From: Plantago major
Taxonomy: Eukaryota; Streptophyta; Magnoliopsida; Lamiales; Plantaginaceae
Length of the DNA: 64,000 bases
Assembly: GCA_026545765.1 (NCBI GenBank)
Contig: CM048843.1
Span: 16,893,200-16,957,199 of the forward strand
Direction of reading: 5' to 3'
The notes beneath the pieces are model-generated. The model was given only the letters and a program-made list of their open reading frames with translations. It was not told the origin of the DNA and did no database searches. Shown in pieces: positions 11,059 through 23,378 of the stretch. The first letter of the stretch is position 1, and each line of letters begins with the position of its first letter. The position numbers and the translations under genes are program-made.

Positions 11059-13649
11059 CTAAGTCCTTAGTTCACTCAATTCAGAGGTCTTGGATTGATC
11101 TGATCCTCCAGGGTAGACCAACTTGCTTGATCCATCTTCCTCTTCAATCATAAATAGGGAGAGCATTGAGTAAAAGATAAAGAATCCCAAATTCACATTA
11201 TCCCAGCAGTTTATAACAAATTAGTTTATCGGTCCACCAAAAATAGTAGCACCTCTCCTAGCTCATGATGTTAATCCAAACTAAATCAATCTCTACCCTA
11301 AATCTTTATTTACCTGATTGGTTATGATGCTGGTGCAATTTCATAGGGAAAAGTATCTATTTCCAACAACCAAGAACACTCCAAACAGTATAAAATTCAT
11401 CCCCTATAAGACAATTTGTTCCGAATAAAAGATGAATTTTGTATTACCGTTACATCCCATTTAAGTGTTGTAGAATTCACATTAGCAAATTGATATGTAT
11501 AAATATAGCTACATAGCAAGTTCTGAAGAGTGTATCGAAATAGTAGGAAATTTGAAGTGCACTGATGCTTGCCTAACAAATTCCCTGAAATCTTATATAG
11601 AACTTCCCCTGGGCACTTACCCCTATTTAATCAGATTGAGGACATCCGTATATCGAAATCCGTGCATAAATTTCTAAATTCAAGTTAAAGAAAGGGCATG
11701 CAATCCACCATACCAATTAGAAAAGCAACATATGTCAATCTTTGAAACTTTCTTCGTTTACAAACCAAACAGACCACTTGTATGACTCTTCAAGCTTAGG
11801 TGCATAGAATAGAACCTCTTCAATCAATCAATTCATCCTCTTAACCATAACTAACCAAAAAAGCAGCCCAAGGATAATTAAAACAACCGAGTCTAAATGG
11901 CACCTAATAGAGATCAAATTATACTAACAAATAATGGAATCACTCACCTTAGTGGCAATATCTTCAACTTGTTGGACCAAAAGCTTACTTTCATCAGTGA
12001 TATGTTGCACAAATAAACACGCTACGCGTGTTACTACGTTATATTTTAACGTAATCTTTTTTAAATTTATTTTTCATTTACAAACATTCATATGTATTGA
12101 GCATAATGAAATTGAATAGGGGAACGATTCGACATTTGCTTTTTCTAAAGAAGATCACTACTATTTCATAGCACCACAATAAAATATATAAGCCGGTCTT
12201 TTCTATCTTTAGAGTCAAATTATTGCCTGATAAAAAACTAAAGTACCCGGCAGTAAGTTTCAGTTACAGGATAAAATTTAACAGCATTTCATAGGATTAA
12301 GTTATCTCTAAATGACTCCAAACTACTTCATCTTGATGCTCGACTCACTTATGAAAATAATATAGAAAGCAACCTATTAAATCCATGGGAATGTAAAGAA
12401 CATACATTTCATTTGAGTTCTCTGACATTGTCAACTCTATCCGTTATCTTGGCTTTGGAAGGAAAGCCCTCGACCCCGGCCTGCAAAAACCGATTCCCAT
12501 ATGTTTCTTGTCAACCTCAATTGGTGCATTAATGTATTTGTATGGCAGAGTAATAGAGAAATCTAGATAGAAGTTACCTAAATCTCGTAAGTAGACCACC
12601 GTTGTTTCACTGCCTCAATCGGATCATTCAGTTGCAGGATCTGATCAAGACAAGCAAACAAACGTTTACTAAGTTGTAGGAATAAGCAAAAACATTAGAG
12701 GCAGGGTCATGAAAACCAAACAAAAAGTTGGCCCCCAGAATCCACCTTTAAGGCGTGCAATAACACAACAATTTATAAGCTTATTCCCATTTGTGTCTCA
12801 TGAAAATTGCACCACTACAGCCTGCAGGAGTGAACAGATAGCCACCAGCATGCTTAACAGCTACTTAGCTACAATACTTAGTTCCTAATCCAACCTCCTG
12901 TCTACAAATTATTTTGAATTTTCAGTAAGATGACCAGTGATTCGATCCAATTGCAATGTGAAGCATGAATGTCTTTTACTTGAGGAGATACTGCAATCAT
13001 ACATATGTAATTGCATTTCATGTCAACCAACATATATACTACTGTATAGTATTACTACAGAAAAGGCAACTCTATTTGTATCTAATAATATGTCAAAAAA
13101 GTCAAAACAGTAGCAAATGAAGAAAATCCAATTTGAGTTCAAAAGTTATTCTGAAGTTTGATTCGTGAAGCACCAAATCTGAAAATATCAAGATCATATT
13201 TCAGTACTTACAGTCAACTAAACCAATGTTCCATCCTCTAAATCATGAAGTAGTAATGTCAGAAATTTTCTATCGACATTATACAACAATATATCCACAA
13301 ATCACAACGTACCATACAAAATCAGAAATTCAGAATACACTAAATACTGGCAGAGGAGAAAAAAAGGATTAAAAACACTAATTGACGGCAAGAGAGAGAC
13401 CTCGAATCCCTAGAATCATTATCATAATTTCTCCCAATCCAAGACACCATCTCACAATGCAATTGTAACCAATTGATCTCGGCAAAAGTTCAGATCCGAT
13501 AGAAAACCAGCTAGAACTCCAAACGAGGTCGTGGTTCTCTAGGATTAATTCTTCACTTAATCCCATCCACCACTCTAGGCGAACTTGTAAAAGTTGATGA
13601 TAAGTCCAGGCTCGAGACTGCGGGCGAATTTCGTGGCCGTAGAAGTCAT
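11059..13649 (-). pseudogene. Captured multi-exon gene fragments, unidentified gene
   Basis: Exon-like pieces with matching splice signals can be read on the minus strand inside the Helitron-like insertion. From 5' to 3' they are: a possible start at 13649 (MTSTATKFARSLEPGL) that soon reaches a stop; 12578-12640 after a TTGATCAG acceptor (LNDPIEAVKQRWSTYE); 12405-12480 after TTTTTGCAG (AGVEGFPSKAKITDRVDN); 11948-12010 before a GTGAGT donor (HITDESKLLVQQVEDIATK); and a last exon ending at TAG 11059-11061 (GGSDQSKTSELSELRT). Splice signals survive, but no full frame can be joined and stops sit at exon edges. The peptides look like a small, partly coiled-coil protein. I do not recognise the gene. 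Confidence 0.5.
12016..12032. repeat. Perfect 7-bp-stem hairpin AACACGC-TAC-GCGTGTT
   Basis: AACACGC TAC GCGTGTT is a perfect inverted repeat. Very similar hairpins sit at the Helitron-type ends at 10380 and 20726, but no CTRR terminus lies at the expected distance here. It interrupts what should be the 5' edge of the captured exon at 11948-12010. It may be the remnant of a nested Helitron end. Confidence 0.4.
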
Positions 13650-13890
13650 CAAACCGAGTCGATCGGTCTAATTTGCTCCCTAGATCCCATGGAGAATCTC
13701 TGCTTCATACACACGCGATTCCGGTGAAGAAGACGGATTGAAGGTGGCGGATTTGCTGTGTCAAAATGGATGCAAAATGAAGATAATGAGAAGAGAGGAT
13801 CAATACAAATCTGGAAGGAGGAGAGAACGTAATGAATTGGACTCTCCACGCGCTTCTTCACGCGCCCACTTGTGGATTGTATACTTCTAA

Positions 13891-14499
13891 TAATTTAAAA
13901 CTGTTGGGACTTCTTTTGTAATGAAAATAAAAATAAATATAATTATAAAATTATAAACAAAAGATAAAATAGGTGAAAAAGTTGACTTTTAATTTTGGAT
14001 ATAATTTAAAAATTTTGTCTTTGTAAAATTTGAGCTGATCTATAATAGTCGTCAATCTAAGTGCCAAAGTGAAAAGGGTGGCAACTTTAAGGGGTAGTTT
14101 TTGTAATTTAGTAGTTAGGTGGAAGTTCATTAAGCAAGTTAAATTGGTGTATTTATAGTCCATAATATATCAAGTGCATTTCACAGAATGTATAAATAAT
14201 AAAAATATTTTGACAATAGTTATGGTGGAAGTTCATTTTTTTGCATTCTCATTTTATATCATTTTTTGCCACTTTCATGTCCATTTTTTCGTCCCAAAAT
14301 GACAAGAAATAACAAACTTATAGGCAACAAAATACCATTCCACATCAATTTAAATTTCATTCTCAATTTTTGTTCATATTAAAAACATTACTTTCAAATC
14401 CCCTTAAACCACTCCCATTCATGGTGGACGGTTGCCACCACAGCACGCCCGTGGTGGCAACTGGAGTGGAATCACTCTATATTGGAAGAGACTTGGCAA
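13891..14499. other. Duplicated flank copy 1, ending in the CRP-B upstream start
   Basis: No gene. The block parallels 62640-63220 after CRP-C (shared words AAAAGATAAAATAGGTGAAAA, TGGTGGACGGTTGCCACCAC, GAGTGGAATC). The last 25 bases (ATTGGAAGAGACTTGGCAA) are the beginning of the CRP upstream region. That region continues 28.4 kb away at 42944, beyond the inserted Helitron. Confidence 0.65.
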
Positions 14500-14600
14500 T
14501 CTATATATATATATATATATATATATAAAGTGGGAGGCTATTTGAAATAAAGACCATGCCACATAGGACAAAATTTCATGTGGCAAATTCAATCTTAATA
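14500..14600 (+). other. Helitron 5' terminus
   Basis: TC followed by an uninterrupted TA microsatellite (14502-14527), then AAAGTGGGAGGCTATTTG and a short inverted pair CCACATAGGA / CATGTGG. The arrangement TCTATA...AAA...GGAGGCT...CCACAT...ATGTGGCA is familiar from plant Helitron left ends. The TA run has probably expanded since insertion. Confidence 0.7.
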
Positions 14601-16180
14601 AAACCTATTTAAAACCACACCTATTTGCTAATTTTGCTCAAGAAATGAATAGTATTTTCACTATTTCATGTCTTAATTATTACAAACTCAACTATTATTA
14701 GTAAACTCAACTATTATTGGTAAATACACCACTATACATTTGGAGTAAATAACAAAAAGGTGAAAATTAGTTCCACTCCATTTCCAAACCCACTTTTCAC
14801 TCCTTCATTTTCATTAAAATGTTAGCTCCGAAAATTGTGTTGCTATTTAGTTTTTATATCTCCTATTTTAATACAATCCTATCGAAAAATCTAAACAAAA
14901 ACCTCAACCCAATAGTTTCAAGATAAACACAAATTATATGATGAAGTCGATAATCTCGGGATTAATCCTGCTCAATATTAGAACTGGTGATATTGACACG
15001 ACGAGTTGCATTCATCGTTGCTGCGCGCCTCAGGGACGACTTGATACCTACTCCGTCATGCAGCCCAACCCTTATTACTTGCTATGGATGCTTGGTTGGT
15101 TAATGTCGAAATTAAATACTTCACAGAATTAGAGTTTTTTTTTTGTTTTCTGAGTAGAAATAATGCACTTGATTTTAAATTGCTTGAAATTATGTAATCA
15201 TTTGTGGTGGTCAACATTCATTTGACTATAATTCTCAATATTTTTTTTTTTTTTTTTTTTTTGTAACATCTTTCATGTCAATATATATAGATTTTAAAAC
15301 AAATATATAAATAACAAATCGATTAAAATAAGAGACTACTTATTAGAACATGTAAGATAGTCAATTAGTTTGAACTTAAAAAGTGGACATACAAAAAAAT
15401 GTACATCCAGTGAAAACTCTTAAACTTTAATATTCAAACTAACGTGTCATGAAATGCTAAAATTGAACCCTGACAAGGGAATATATATTAGTATTATATA
15501 CCAGTATTCTATACTTCGTATTTTTAATACTTTATAAATTTCACTAAAAATGAAAGAATTGTATTGAACACAATCGTTAAGGAGAGGTATAAAAGTATAT
15601 GCATGGTCCTACAAGTATGGTCCAAGTTTCATGAATGTTGTTATAATAGAATATGGTTTGCAATTCGGACAAAATGATTAATTTGCATAATATTATTTTT
15701 CATTATGAGAAATTGCACATTACCGGGACACCGTGATATATTTTAAAGTACAATTGCTCAAATTTGTACTACATTTCTTAGCTTTTAACGCTTACATTGT
15801 AAGTTTTTTAGTGGTCATCATATATGTTCAATGCGAGAAATTAATATGTTGATCTCTTCAATCTCATAATGCATTCTTATTTACCCTAAGTGTTAATTTT
15901 AAATTTAGGTCGCTTCAATTAATTTTATTTATATTTTTAACCAAACAAAGTTAGCTTTACTTTTCTAAATTTATTCATTTAAGTCCACAGATTAGTCGTG
16001 AAAGCCTCTTATCTGAATGTATGCTTCAATCGCTAAACATGTAATTATAGTCTTAATCTGATGAATTTTTATACATTCACATATCGATAGACTTCTCCCC
16101 ATATACCAACATTTTCTATGATATATATACGTTAAATGTTCCATTTTATTGTCATTTTATTTTGACTTCTTAAATCTATA
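14601..16180. other. Non-coding Helitron interior
   Basis: AT-rich DNA without a supported gene. It includes a T-homopolymer of about 22 at 15241-15262. A 64-codon open frame at 14938-15132 has no recognisable domain and is not annotated as a gene. Confidence 0.4.
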
Positions 16181-16392
16181 CCCCCTACCGTCCCATAGAA
16201 CTTCATACATCAGGGTTGATGCGTAGTTTTTATGTGAAAAATAGTAATGCTAAGATATTAAATAGATGGGAAAAAAGCGTACTTTAAGTAGTAAAATGTT
16301 TAATTTGTATGTAAAGTTAAGATTATTTATTTTCTGTTGGGTGTGGGGTAACTTCCCGTTTTAGTATTGTATGAAGTTCTGTAGGACGGTTA
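16181..16392. mobile_element. Stowaway-type MITE (family 1), right end eroded
   Basis: Preceded by TA (16179-16180). The left end CCCCCTACCGTCCCATAGAA continues into CTTCATAC, and the inverse GTATGAAGTTCTGTAGGACGG occurs at the right; the outermost bases on the right are lost. The interior resembles the MITE at 651-852 (AGATGGGAAA, TTTGTATGTAAAGTTAA). It is nested in the Helitron. Confidence 0.6.
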
Positions 16393-16986
16393 AAAATGGA
16401 AAATGAATAAATTTATGTGGGACGCATAGAGTAGAATACTCTTGCAATTTCAAATTCTTCTTTACTGATCATGTTTAGCTTTTCGCCATCTGATGTTGAA
16501 AAGAGGAAGCCACTGCCTTTTCCAAGTCTTAGTATAACACGTATATTTCATGTTTTCTTATGTTATGTTTGCTCATCTTTATCATGAATTATTGATAATT
16601 CAAACGATGGCTTTGGCATGGAGGTGGCGGAGACAGTTTAATAATTATTTGCAATGAGGCTCAACCAATGATGAAAATCTATTTGAGGTGGAGATAAATA
16701 AATTTTCAATTCCAATTGATCTCCTAAAGAAAATATATGATGTGGCAACCGTGTTATATCGGAGGGAGATAACTAATCACTTTTGACTTTTGAGTAGTGA
16801 ACATCTAACAAAATAAGCAACTCAGTTACTATTGCTTGAAGCATTTTGGATGATATCACAAGGGTTTGTGGCCGAAGACGTTTACCTTCATTTGTATATA
16901 TGCATCGTTACTTCATATAGTGCTTTGAAGCGAAAATTTTATATTTGATTCGTATTGGTACATACTACTTTGAGGCATGTTAGTAT

Positions 16987-18660
16987 CCGTATGCTAAGTT
17001 TCCTAGATATTACGCGTGGGATTCTAGAGGGAAAGTATGGAGATATATGAAGCAATTAATTCAACTTAAAGTTGGAAAAAACGAACATAAAATTATCAGA
17101 GGTCCTAGATATATGGTACATAATTTCCAGGACATGATGGCCATGTGCAAGAGTATAGGATGTCCAGAGCTCTTCATCAAATTCACATGCAATCCCAAAC
17201 GGCTTGAGATAACACGTTTTGTCGAGTCAAAGGGTTTACGACCCGAGGATAGGTTAGATGTTATTAGTCGCATTTTCAAGATGAAGTTGGACCAAAAAGG
17301 TCTTTTGAAAGGAAATTGGAGGTAACAAACTATACATATTATCTCTTACACTATATTCATTTATTAGGTGTTCTTATCATTAATTAACTGTTTATTGCTT
17401 AACTAATTATGCAGTCATGTACACTATCGAATTCCAAAAGCGTGGTCGGTCACATGCACTTATACTATTGTAGGTTGACATAGAGGATATGAATATGTCT
17501 ACAAATTATATAGACGATTTCATCAGTGTCGAGATACCGGATAAGGATCTCAATCCGGAGTTGTACAAGGTTGTATCCGATTATATGGTTCATGGTCCGT
17601 GTGGACCACATAACCTGACCTCACGGTGCATGCATAATGTCAACAAATGTTCTAAGAAATTCCCAAAGTCTTTTAATGAGCGGACTATATTCAATGGCAA
17701 CGACTATCCAGTGCATAGGAGGCGTGACACTGGTGCCACTATTGACAAAAGTGGCAATCTAATTGATAACAGGTATGAGATTATACTCCACTCATCATAA
17801 TCACATACACCTGCCACGACAATTCAATTATATTTTATTGACTGGATTATTCTTTTATAGGTTTATCGTTCCGTATAATCCTTTTCTACTAATGAAGTAC
17901 CAGGCACACATAAATGTTGAATCGTGCAATAAGACCAATTCAATCAAATATATGTTCAAGTACGTCAACAAGGGTGTCGATAGGATAGGAGCAAATATAA
18001 CCGTCGATAATGAGGTTAAGGATTATGTTGATTGTCTCTATATATCTACATGTGAGGCTGTATGGCGTATTATGGGATATGATATACAAAACAGAGATCC
18101 ACCTGTTGAATGATTATCATTTTATATGGAAGGCGAGCAGTCGGTCACATTCAAGGATGGGGATTTGATTACGAACTTGTTGGAGAAGCATACCGTTGCA
18201 GAAACTAAGTTCCTTAAATGGAGAAAATTCAACAAAATTAATCCCGACGCACGTAAGTATCTATATGTTGAGTTCCCGAGATATTGCGCATGGGATCCTA
18301 GAGGTAAAGTGTGGAGGGATAGGAAGCAGTTCAACAACAAAGTGGGAAGAATCATGTCCCAATTAAGACTGGCCCCCTAGCTTTGAGGATTTGCGGACGG
18401 TGGAAGGTGTTGTTCACCCGACCTACCGTGATGCATGTTACGCTTTGGGTTTGCTCAATGACGACAAAGAGTATATCCATGCTATAAAGGAGGCCAACTT
18501 TTGGGGATCAGGGCGTTTCCTTCGACATTTGTTCTCCATGCTTCTCCAGTCTGACAACATGTCAAGGCCAGTGCATGTGTGGGAGAGCACATGAGAGTTT
18601 CTATCAGATGACATCCAGTACAATATGAGAAGAAAGTTGAATAATCCCGGTATCTTTTCA

Positions 18661-18697
<37 letters not shown>

Positions 18698-20640
18698 ATG
18701 CTGCCAACTATTTGACATTCTAAAATCATTTATCAATTTTTCAATTCAGGATTGGAGCTCAATGATCAACAATTGAAGAATTTTGCGCTGTCTAAGATAG
18801 AAGATTTCATCTCTCGGGATGAATTTAGTCTGAGTCACATTGAAGGAATGTCCATTCCTGACAATGAAGTCATAGAGAATAGTATGAATAATTTGATTGC
18901 CGAGCAAATGTCGTATGATGTTGATATGATTGAGCAGCACAGTCGATTGTATTCATGTCTCACCGATGAGCAAAGGAGTGTGTACTATTATGGAAGTTGT
19001 TGATTCTGGTAATGGTGGAGTATTCCTTCTATACGGTTATGGTGGGACAAGTAAGATGTTTTTGTGGAAGACATTGTGCTCTACATTACGTGGTAAACGC
19101 GATATTATTTTCTCGGTCGCATCAAGTGGTACAGCTTCTCTACTTCTTCCCGGGGGTCGAACTGCACATTCCAGATTTAGTATTCCATTGAATGTAGACG
19201 AGACTACCACGTGCAGTAGAATAACCCCCGACAACTCTCTGACCGGACTCTTGAATAATACGAAGTTAATCATTTGGGATGAAGCACCCATGACTAACCG
19301 GTTTTGCTTTGAGGCTCTTGATCGCAATCTTAGGGATGTCATGAGAGGTCTTGGTGGTAGACAGTCGAACAAGTCGTTTGGTGGTTTGGTAGTCATTTTT
19401 TTATGGGGATCTCAGACTGATATTGCCCGTCATACCGAAGGGCAGTAGGCAAGATATAGTCCAACATTCTCTTTGCTAATCTAAGTAGCTTTGGAGTTCG
19501 TGTTGCGTGTTGAAGCTAATGAAGAACATGCGCCTGCAGGTATTTTATTGTATTATATATTGATTATTATATTTTATTATCGTTTAGACAATTTAAATTC
19601 TATATTGCTTAGTTTAAAAATGATGTATGTCGAATTCATGAAATTTAACTGCAGTCTGGCGGCTCACCTGTTGAGATCGAGAGCATTAGGGAGTTTGCGG
19701 ATTGGTTGTTGAAGGTTGGTGATGGTGAAGTTGGTGGTGATAATGATGGGGAGGCAGAATTCAAACTGCCCGAGGATATTTTGATCCATTAATTCGACTC
19801 GTGAACCTATTGATGTTGTAGTTAAGAGTACATATCCTAGGATATTGAAACATCTCGGTGAGGGTCTATACTTCCAGGAATGGACTATTCTTGCCCCGAC
19901 AAATGAGATAGTCCAGGAGGTCAATGGTTATATCATGTCACTCCTGCCTGGAGATGCCACAGAGTTCATGAGTTCCGATAGTATATGTCCTGACGAAGAT
20001 GATATCGTCAATAACGAAGATGTGTATTTAGTCGAGTTCCTAAATACTATTAGGGCTTCTAGAATACCAAATCATATAATTCAACTTAAGGTTGGTTGTC
20101 CTATTATGCTTCTTAGGAACATCGACCAGTCCGCTGAGCTATGTAATGGAACCAGGTTGATTGTTACTGCAATTGGCAAACATGTTATTGAGGCAAAGAC
20201 GATACATGGAAAGAATGTTGATGTGAAGGTTTTCATATAATGGTACTCACACCTTCGGACCTTGTTTCCTATTAGATTCTAGAGAAGACAGTTTCCTATA
20301 TATATATATGTCTGCTATGCCATGACTATCAACAAGAGCCAGGGATAATCACTATCTCATGTTAAACTCTACCTCCCAAAGCCTGTTTTTAGCCATGGTC
20401 AGCTATATGTGGCATTTTTCAGAGTTATGAGCAAGAAGGGGTTCAAGGTTTTAGCATTGGATGAGGAGGGTAACCCAACTGACACCACCACCAATGTCGT
20501 CTACAAGGAAGTGTTTAGGAATCTTTCAGGTATTTATGCTTTATACGAATGCACTTTATATTTTAAATATCAGTTTACAATTAATTGATTCCCAATATTA
20601 ACTAAATTATTTATAATATGTGTTTTGCAGATGGGAGGAG
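16987..20640 (+). pseudogene. Helitron Rep/helicase gene, degenerate
   Basis: The parts of a RepHel protein appear in order. The Rep region has PRYMVHNFQDMMAMCKSIG and LFIKFTCNPK (17047-17325), a TIEFQKRG..SHALILL segment (about 17420-17470), NNNRRRD-type blocks (17489-17772) and the two-tyrosine motif IKYMFKYVNKG (17940-17975). The PIF1-like helicase follows from 18752, with Walker A-like GYGGTSKM, Walker B IIWDEAP, APTNEIVQEVN and a final MTINKSQG. Introns with good GT-AG borders lie at 17773-17860, 18650-18749 and about 19531-19653. Decay is obvious: the HUH motif reads HAL, Walker A has SKM for GKT, there is a frameshift after GGLVVI at about 19395, and TINKSQG is followed by a stop. No longer functional. 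Confidence 0.85.
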
Positions 20641-20725
20641 GCATGTTTATACGACAATTGTATACATCCACTTTGAATATGTTTTCATATTCTTCGATGT
20701 AGTGAACCTTGATTTATTTGTTTGA

Positions 20726-20754
20726 CTAGAACGTGAGAACACGCTACGGGTGTT
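20726..20754 (-). other. Helitron-type 3' terminus, reverse orientation
   Basis: A at 20725, then CTAG, then about 8 bases, then AACAC (20738-20742) and GTGTT (20750-20754) able to pair. Read on the minus strand this is hairpin, spacer, CTAG, T: a Helitron 3' end. It lies just after the Rep/helicase remnant and points the opposite way, so it would be a second, nested Helitron whose other end was not found. Confidence 0.4.
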
Positions 20755-21627
20755 ATATTGTGACATTTAATTACAAATAATAGAAAGGTATTTGAAGGTA
20801 AATACTATCGTTGTTTCTGAAAATGATCGGCTTTTTTTCGAGTTGAATTAGGATTTGAGTTTGTGTGAATTGACATGTTTCAATTTAATTAAATAAGATG
20901 CACTACAAAAAAACTTGGCAACACTAACGCATAAGTTCCAACGGAACAAATTTCGTTGCCACTCGCAACGGAATTGCAACAAAGTACCAACGATAATTTA
21001 TCCTTAAAAAACATAATAGAAAATACCAACAGTATACCAACAAATTATCAAAATGGTCAGGTTCCATTAATTTTTTGTTGGAAAATTGTTGGAAATATTA
21101 GAGCAAGCACTCAGCATCAACATAACATTCCAACGTAAATAATTTGTTGCTATTTGTAACAAATTTATAACAAAATACAAACAAAAATTAGCATGGTCAC
21201 AAACATAGCAACAATTTACCAACAAATTTAATTTTCTAACATAGTTCATTCAATTTATAAGTTCTCTAATTCACATCAATAAACTGAAATACAATACCAA
21301 TCTTGTTTCTGATATTATAAAGACATGCATTTTATAATAATCAATTAAGTCCAAACCAATAGTAATGTAATAAAATTTGTCGAAGAAGTTTTGAGAGACT
21401 AAGATTCTGGGTATATGTTTTAAGTTTTATTAGTGGCTGTAAATTGGGAGAAACATTCGAATTGGTTAGACGAAAATCAGGATTGTAAGGAATACGTGTT
21501 ACTCGAGATCATTCTTGTCAAATGTCATAATCAATTGTTAATAAAACGTATACAAGATAAGATTAAGTGTTTTATGTAGTGTAGTGGTAATAAATGGAGT
21601 TAATAATCTAAGAGACGCGGGTTAGAG

Positions 21628-23122
21628 TGTAAGAACCCGTACTTTTTATTTTAATTCGATTTTATAGTTTACCTTTATTTTTTATAGTGGACCGGATCTA
21701 GTAATACTTTTAAAATCTATTTTCTAGTTATTAGGCCCGAGTCCATATAAACTACGTAATTTATAAATCCCAAAACCTACTTCAAAATTTTCAGCCATCC
21801 TTGTGTTTGAGGACTCGGCCGCTAAACATGCCGCATCATCACCTCTATTGCTGGTGAGTTCTCAGAACAGTACTTGAACCGCCTGTTTTCTTTTTATGTC
21901 CCTTATCAAAATCTTCAAAGTTAGTATATTAGTTGTTTGGCAAAGTTTTGTTTATATATTCGTAGCCCTCACCCATCGTTAACCTGAACAAATAATTCTT
22001 CAAGAATTTGTCTCTTTTAGTTACCTTTCACTCACTTCCCTACTATATAGATAATTAACGTTTTCAAGAATCTGCAATGGAGCTTTTTAATGCATTAATT
22101 AATCTATCTCAATGTTATTTTATGTCTGATTTGGTTTTCAAGTGTTCAGTTTAATGTTTTGGTCATAGTCCTACTTAAACGATTCAATTTAAATAACTTG
22201 TAAAGTTATTTAATTTTGTTTTGGGTTATTACATTGTAGTGGTGAGTTTTGAAGATTCGAATTACGGGAGCTTCAGTGGTCTTAGCTAGGTTAAGTCGTA
22301 TTCGAGTCGACTTTCAGGTAAGGGGATTTTCTGACACTTTTGCTCCTATTTTCCGTATATAAAATGTATATGTATAGTTTTGCGATTGACAAATAACTTA
22401 TGATTATTATATCATGTTATGGGACTTGATATAATATTCTATTCAAAGAGGATCAAGTATGTGAACTCCCTAAAGTATGTTTTGTGATGCATGTGGTGTG
22501 TGATAAAAATATGTTTATGTTACATGGAGAAAATAAATATGTTTTTGAGCTCACAGTTTTACCTATGATTTCTGGGCCCGTCTTTGACTGTGATTACGTC
22601 TGGCTTTCTGTTTGTGTTCCTTTAGCGGGGAACTTTCTGTTATGTTCTGTTCTGTGCCGACCTCTGTGCCACCGGACTTATACTAGTGGCCATAGTGTGA
22701 TTTCTGTTGAGCTGAACGTCTGTTACAAGTACTCCATGCAACTGTTTTATGGCCATGTGATTGATATTGTGGAATGTATATATATGTAATTTTACTGCTC
22801 TGCTTGATCCGGTAAATGTGCTAGGAGATTCACCTTACACTTTTTTTTTTCAGTTGTCGTCTGAGTGGTTCTGGTTTGGAGAAAGTTGCTAGTGGAGGCA
22901 AGTCGGTCTAGAGAAGCTAGTAGTATTAGTGAAAGTTTTGTAATTTCTGAAGGTTGTAAAAGTGCGAGTGTTGTAGAATTGTATTTCTATTTTTGTGTTT
23001 AGATGCTCTGAAATACCTTTTCAAACTGTTTTGTAACTGAAACTGAGGCTTCGTCTTGACGTGAGCCCATCTCATGATAGACGGCCGGTCGCGCAAAAGT
23101 ATTTTGGTTTTGGGGCGTGACA
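21628..23122 (+). repeat. 5' LTR of the nested retrotransposon
   Basis: A 1,495-bp LTR, TG...CA. It differs from the downstream copy by scattered substitutions and small indels, most densely between about 22480 and 22800. Confidence 0.9.
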
Positions 23123-23378
23123 AAAGTGGTATCAGAGCCTAGGTTTCGATTTGTTGGGTGTAGAGCCTAGGTTTCTATTTGTTGGTTGGTGTAGGTGTTA
23201 GTTTGAGTCTGTTGGAGAGTGGAGTTTAGTTTCTAGTGAGTTTTAAGTTTTGTTCTGGTCGAGTTTAGAATGTTTTGTGTTGGTGTAGACTTTAAGTTGT
23301 CTGTGAAGGGTCGGGTCGGGTGGTGTGCATAGTAATGTTAAGTTTCCAGGAGGAAACTTTCTTTTAAGGAGGGAGGAA

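Larger units (their letters stand above)
10380..13890 (-). mobile_element. Helitron-like insertion, reverse orientation, with gene fragments
   Basis: The flank after CRP-C (62600-62660) reads continuously through the place where this copy is interrupted: the left part ends at TTTATAA (10379) and the right part resumes with TAATTTAAAAC at 13891. The inserted 3,511 bp begins CTAG, preceded by A. That is the reverse complement of a Helitron 3' end (CTAG followed by T). About 10 bp inside is a GTAACACGCTATGTTATAC hairpin-like sequence. The opposite end would be the TC terminus; it reads AA|T instead of GA|T, so it has one mismatch. There is no transposase, so this is a non-autonomous gene-carrying Helitron if the assignment is right. 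Confidence 0.6.

Noticed and set aside
12016-12032. Terminal hairpin of a complete Helitron
   Set aside because: The stem is perfect, but neither CTRR nor its complement lies at the expected distance.
22484-22789. 101-codon open frame within the first LTR at 21628-23122
   Set aside because: The second LTR carries indels that break this frame, so it is not conserved.
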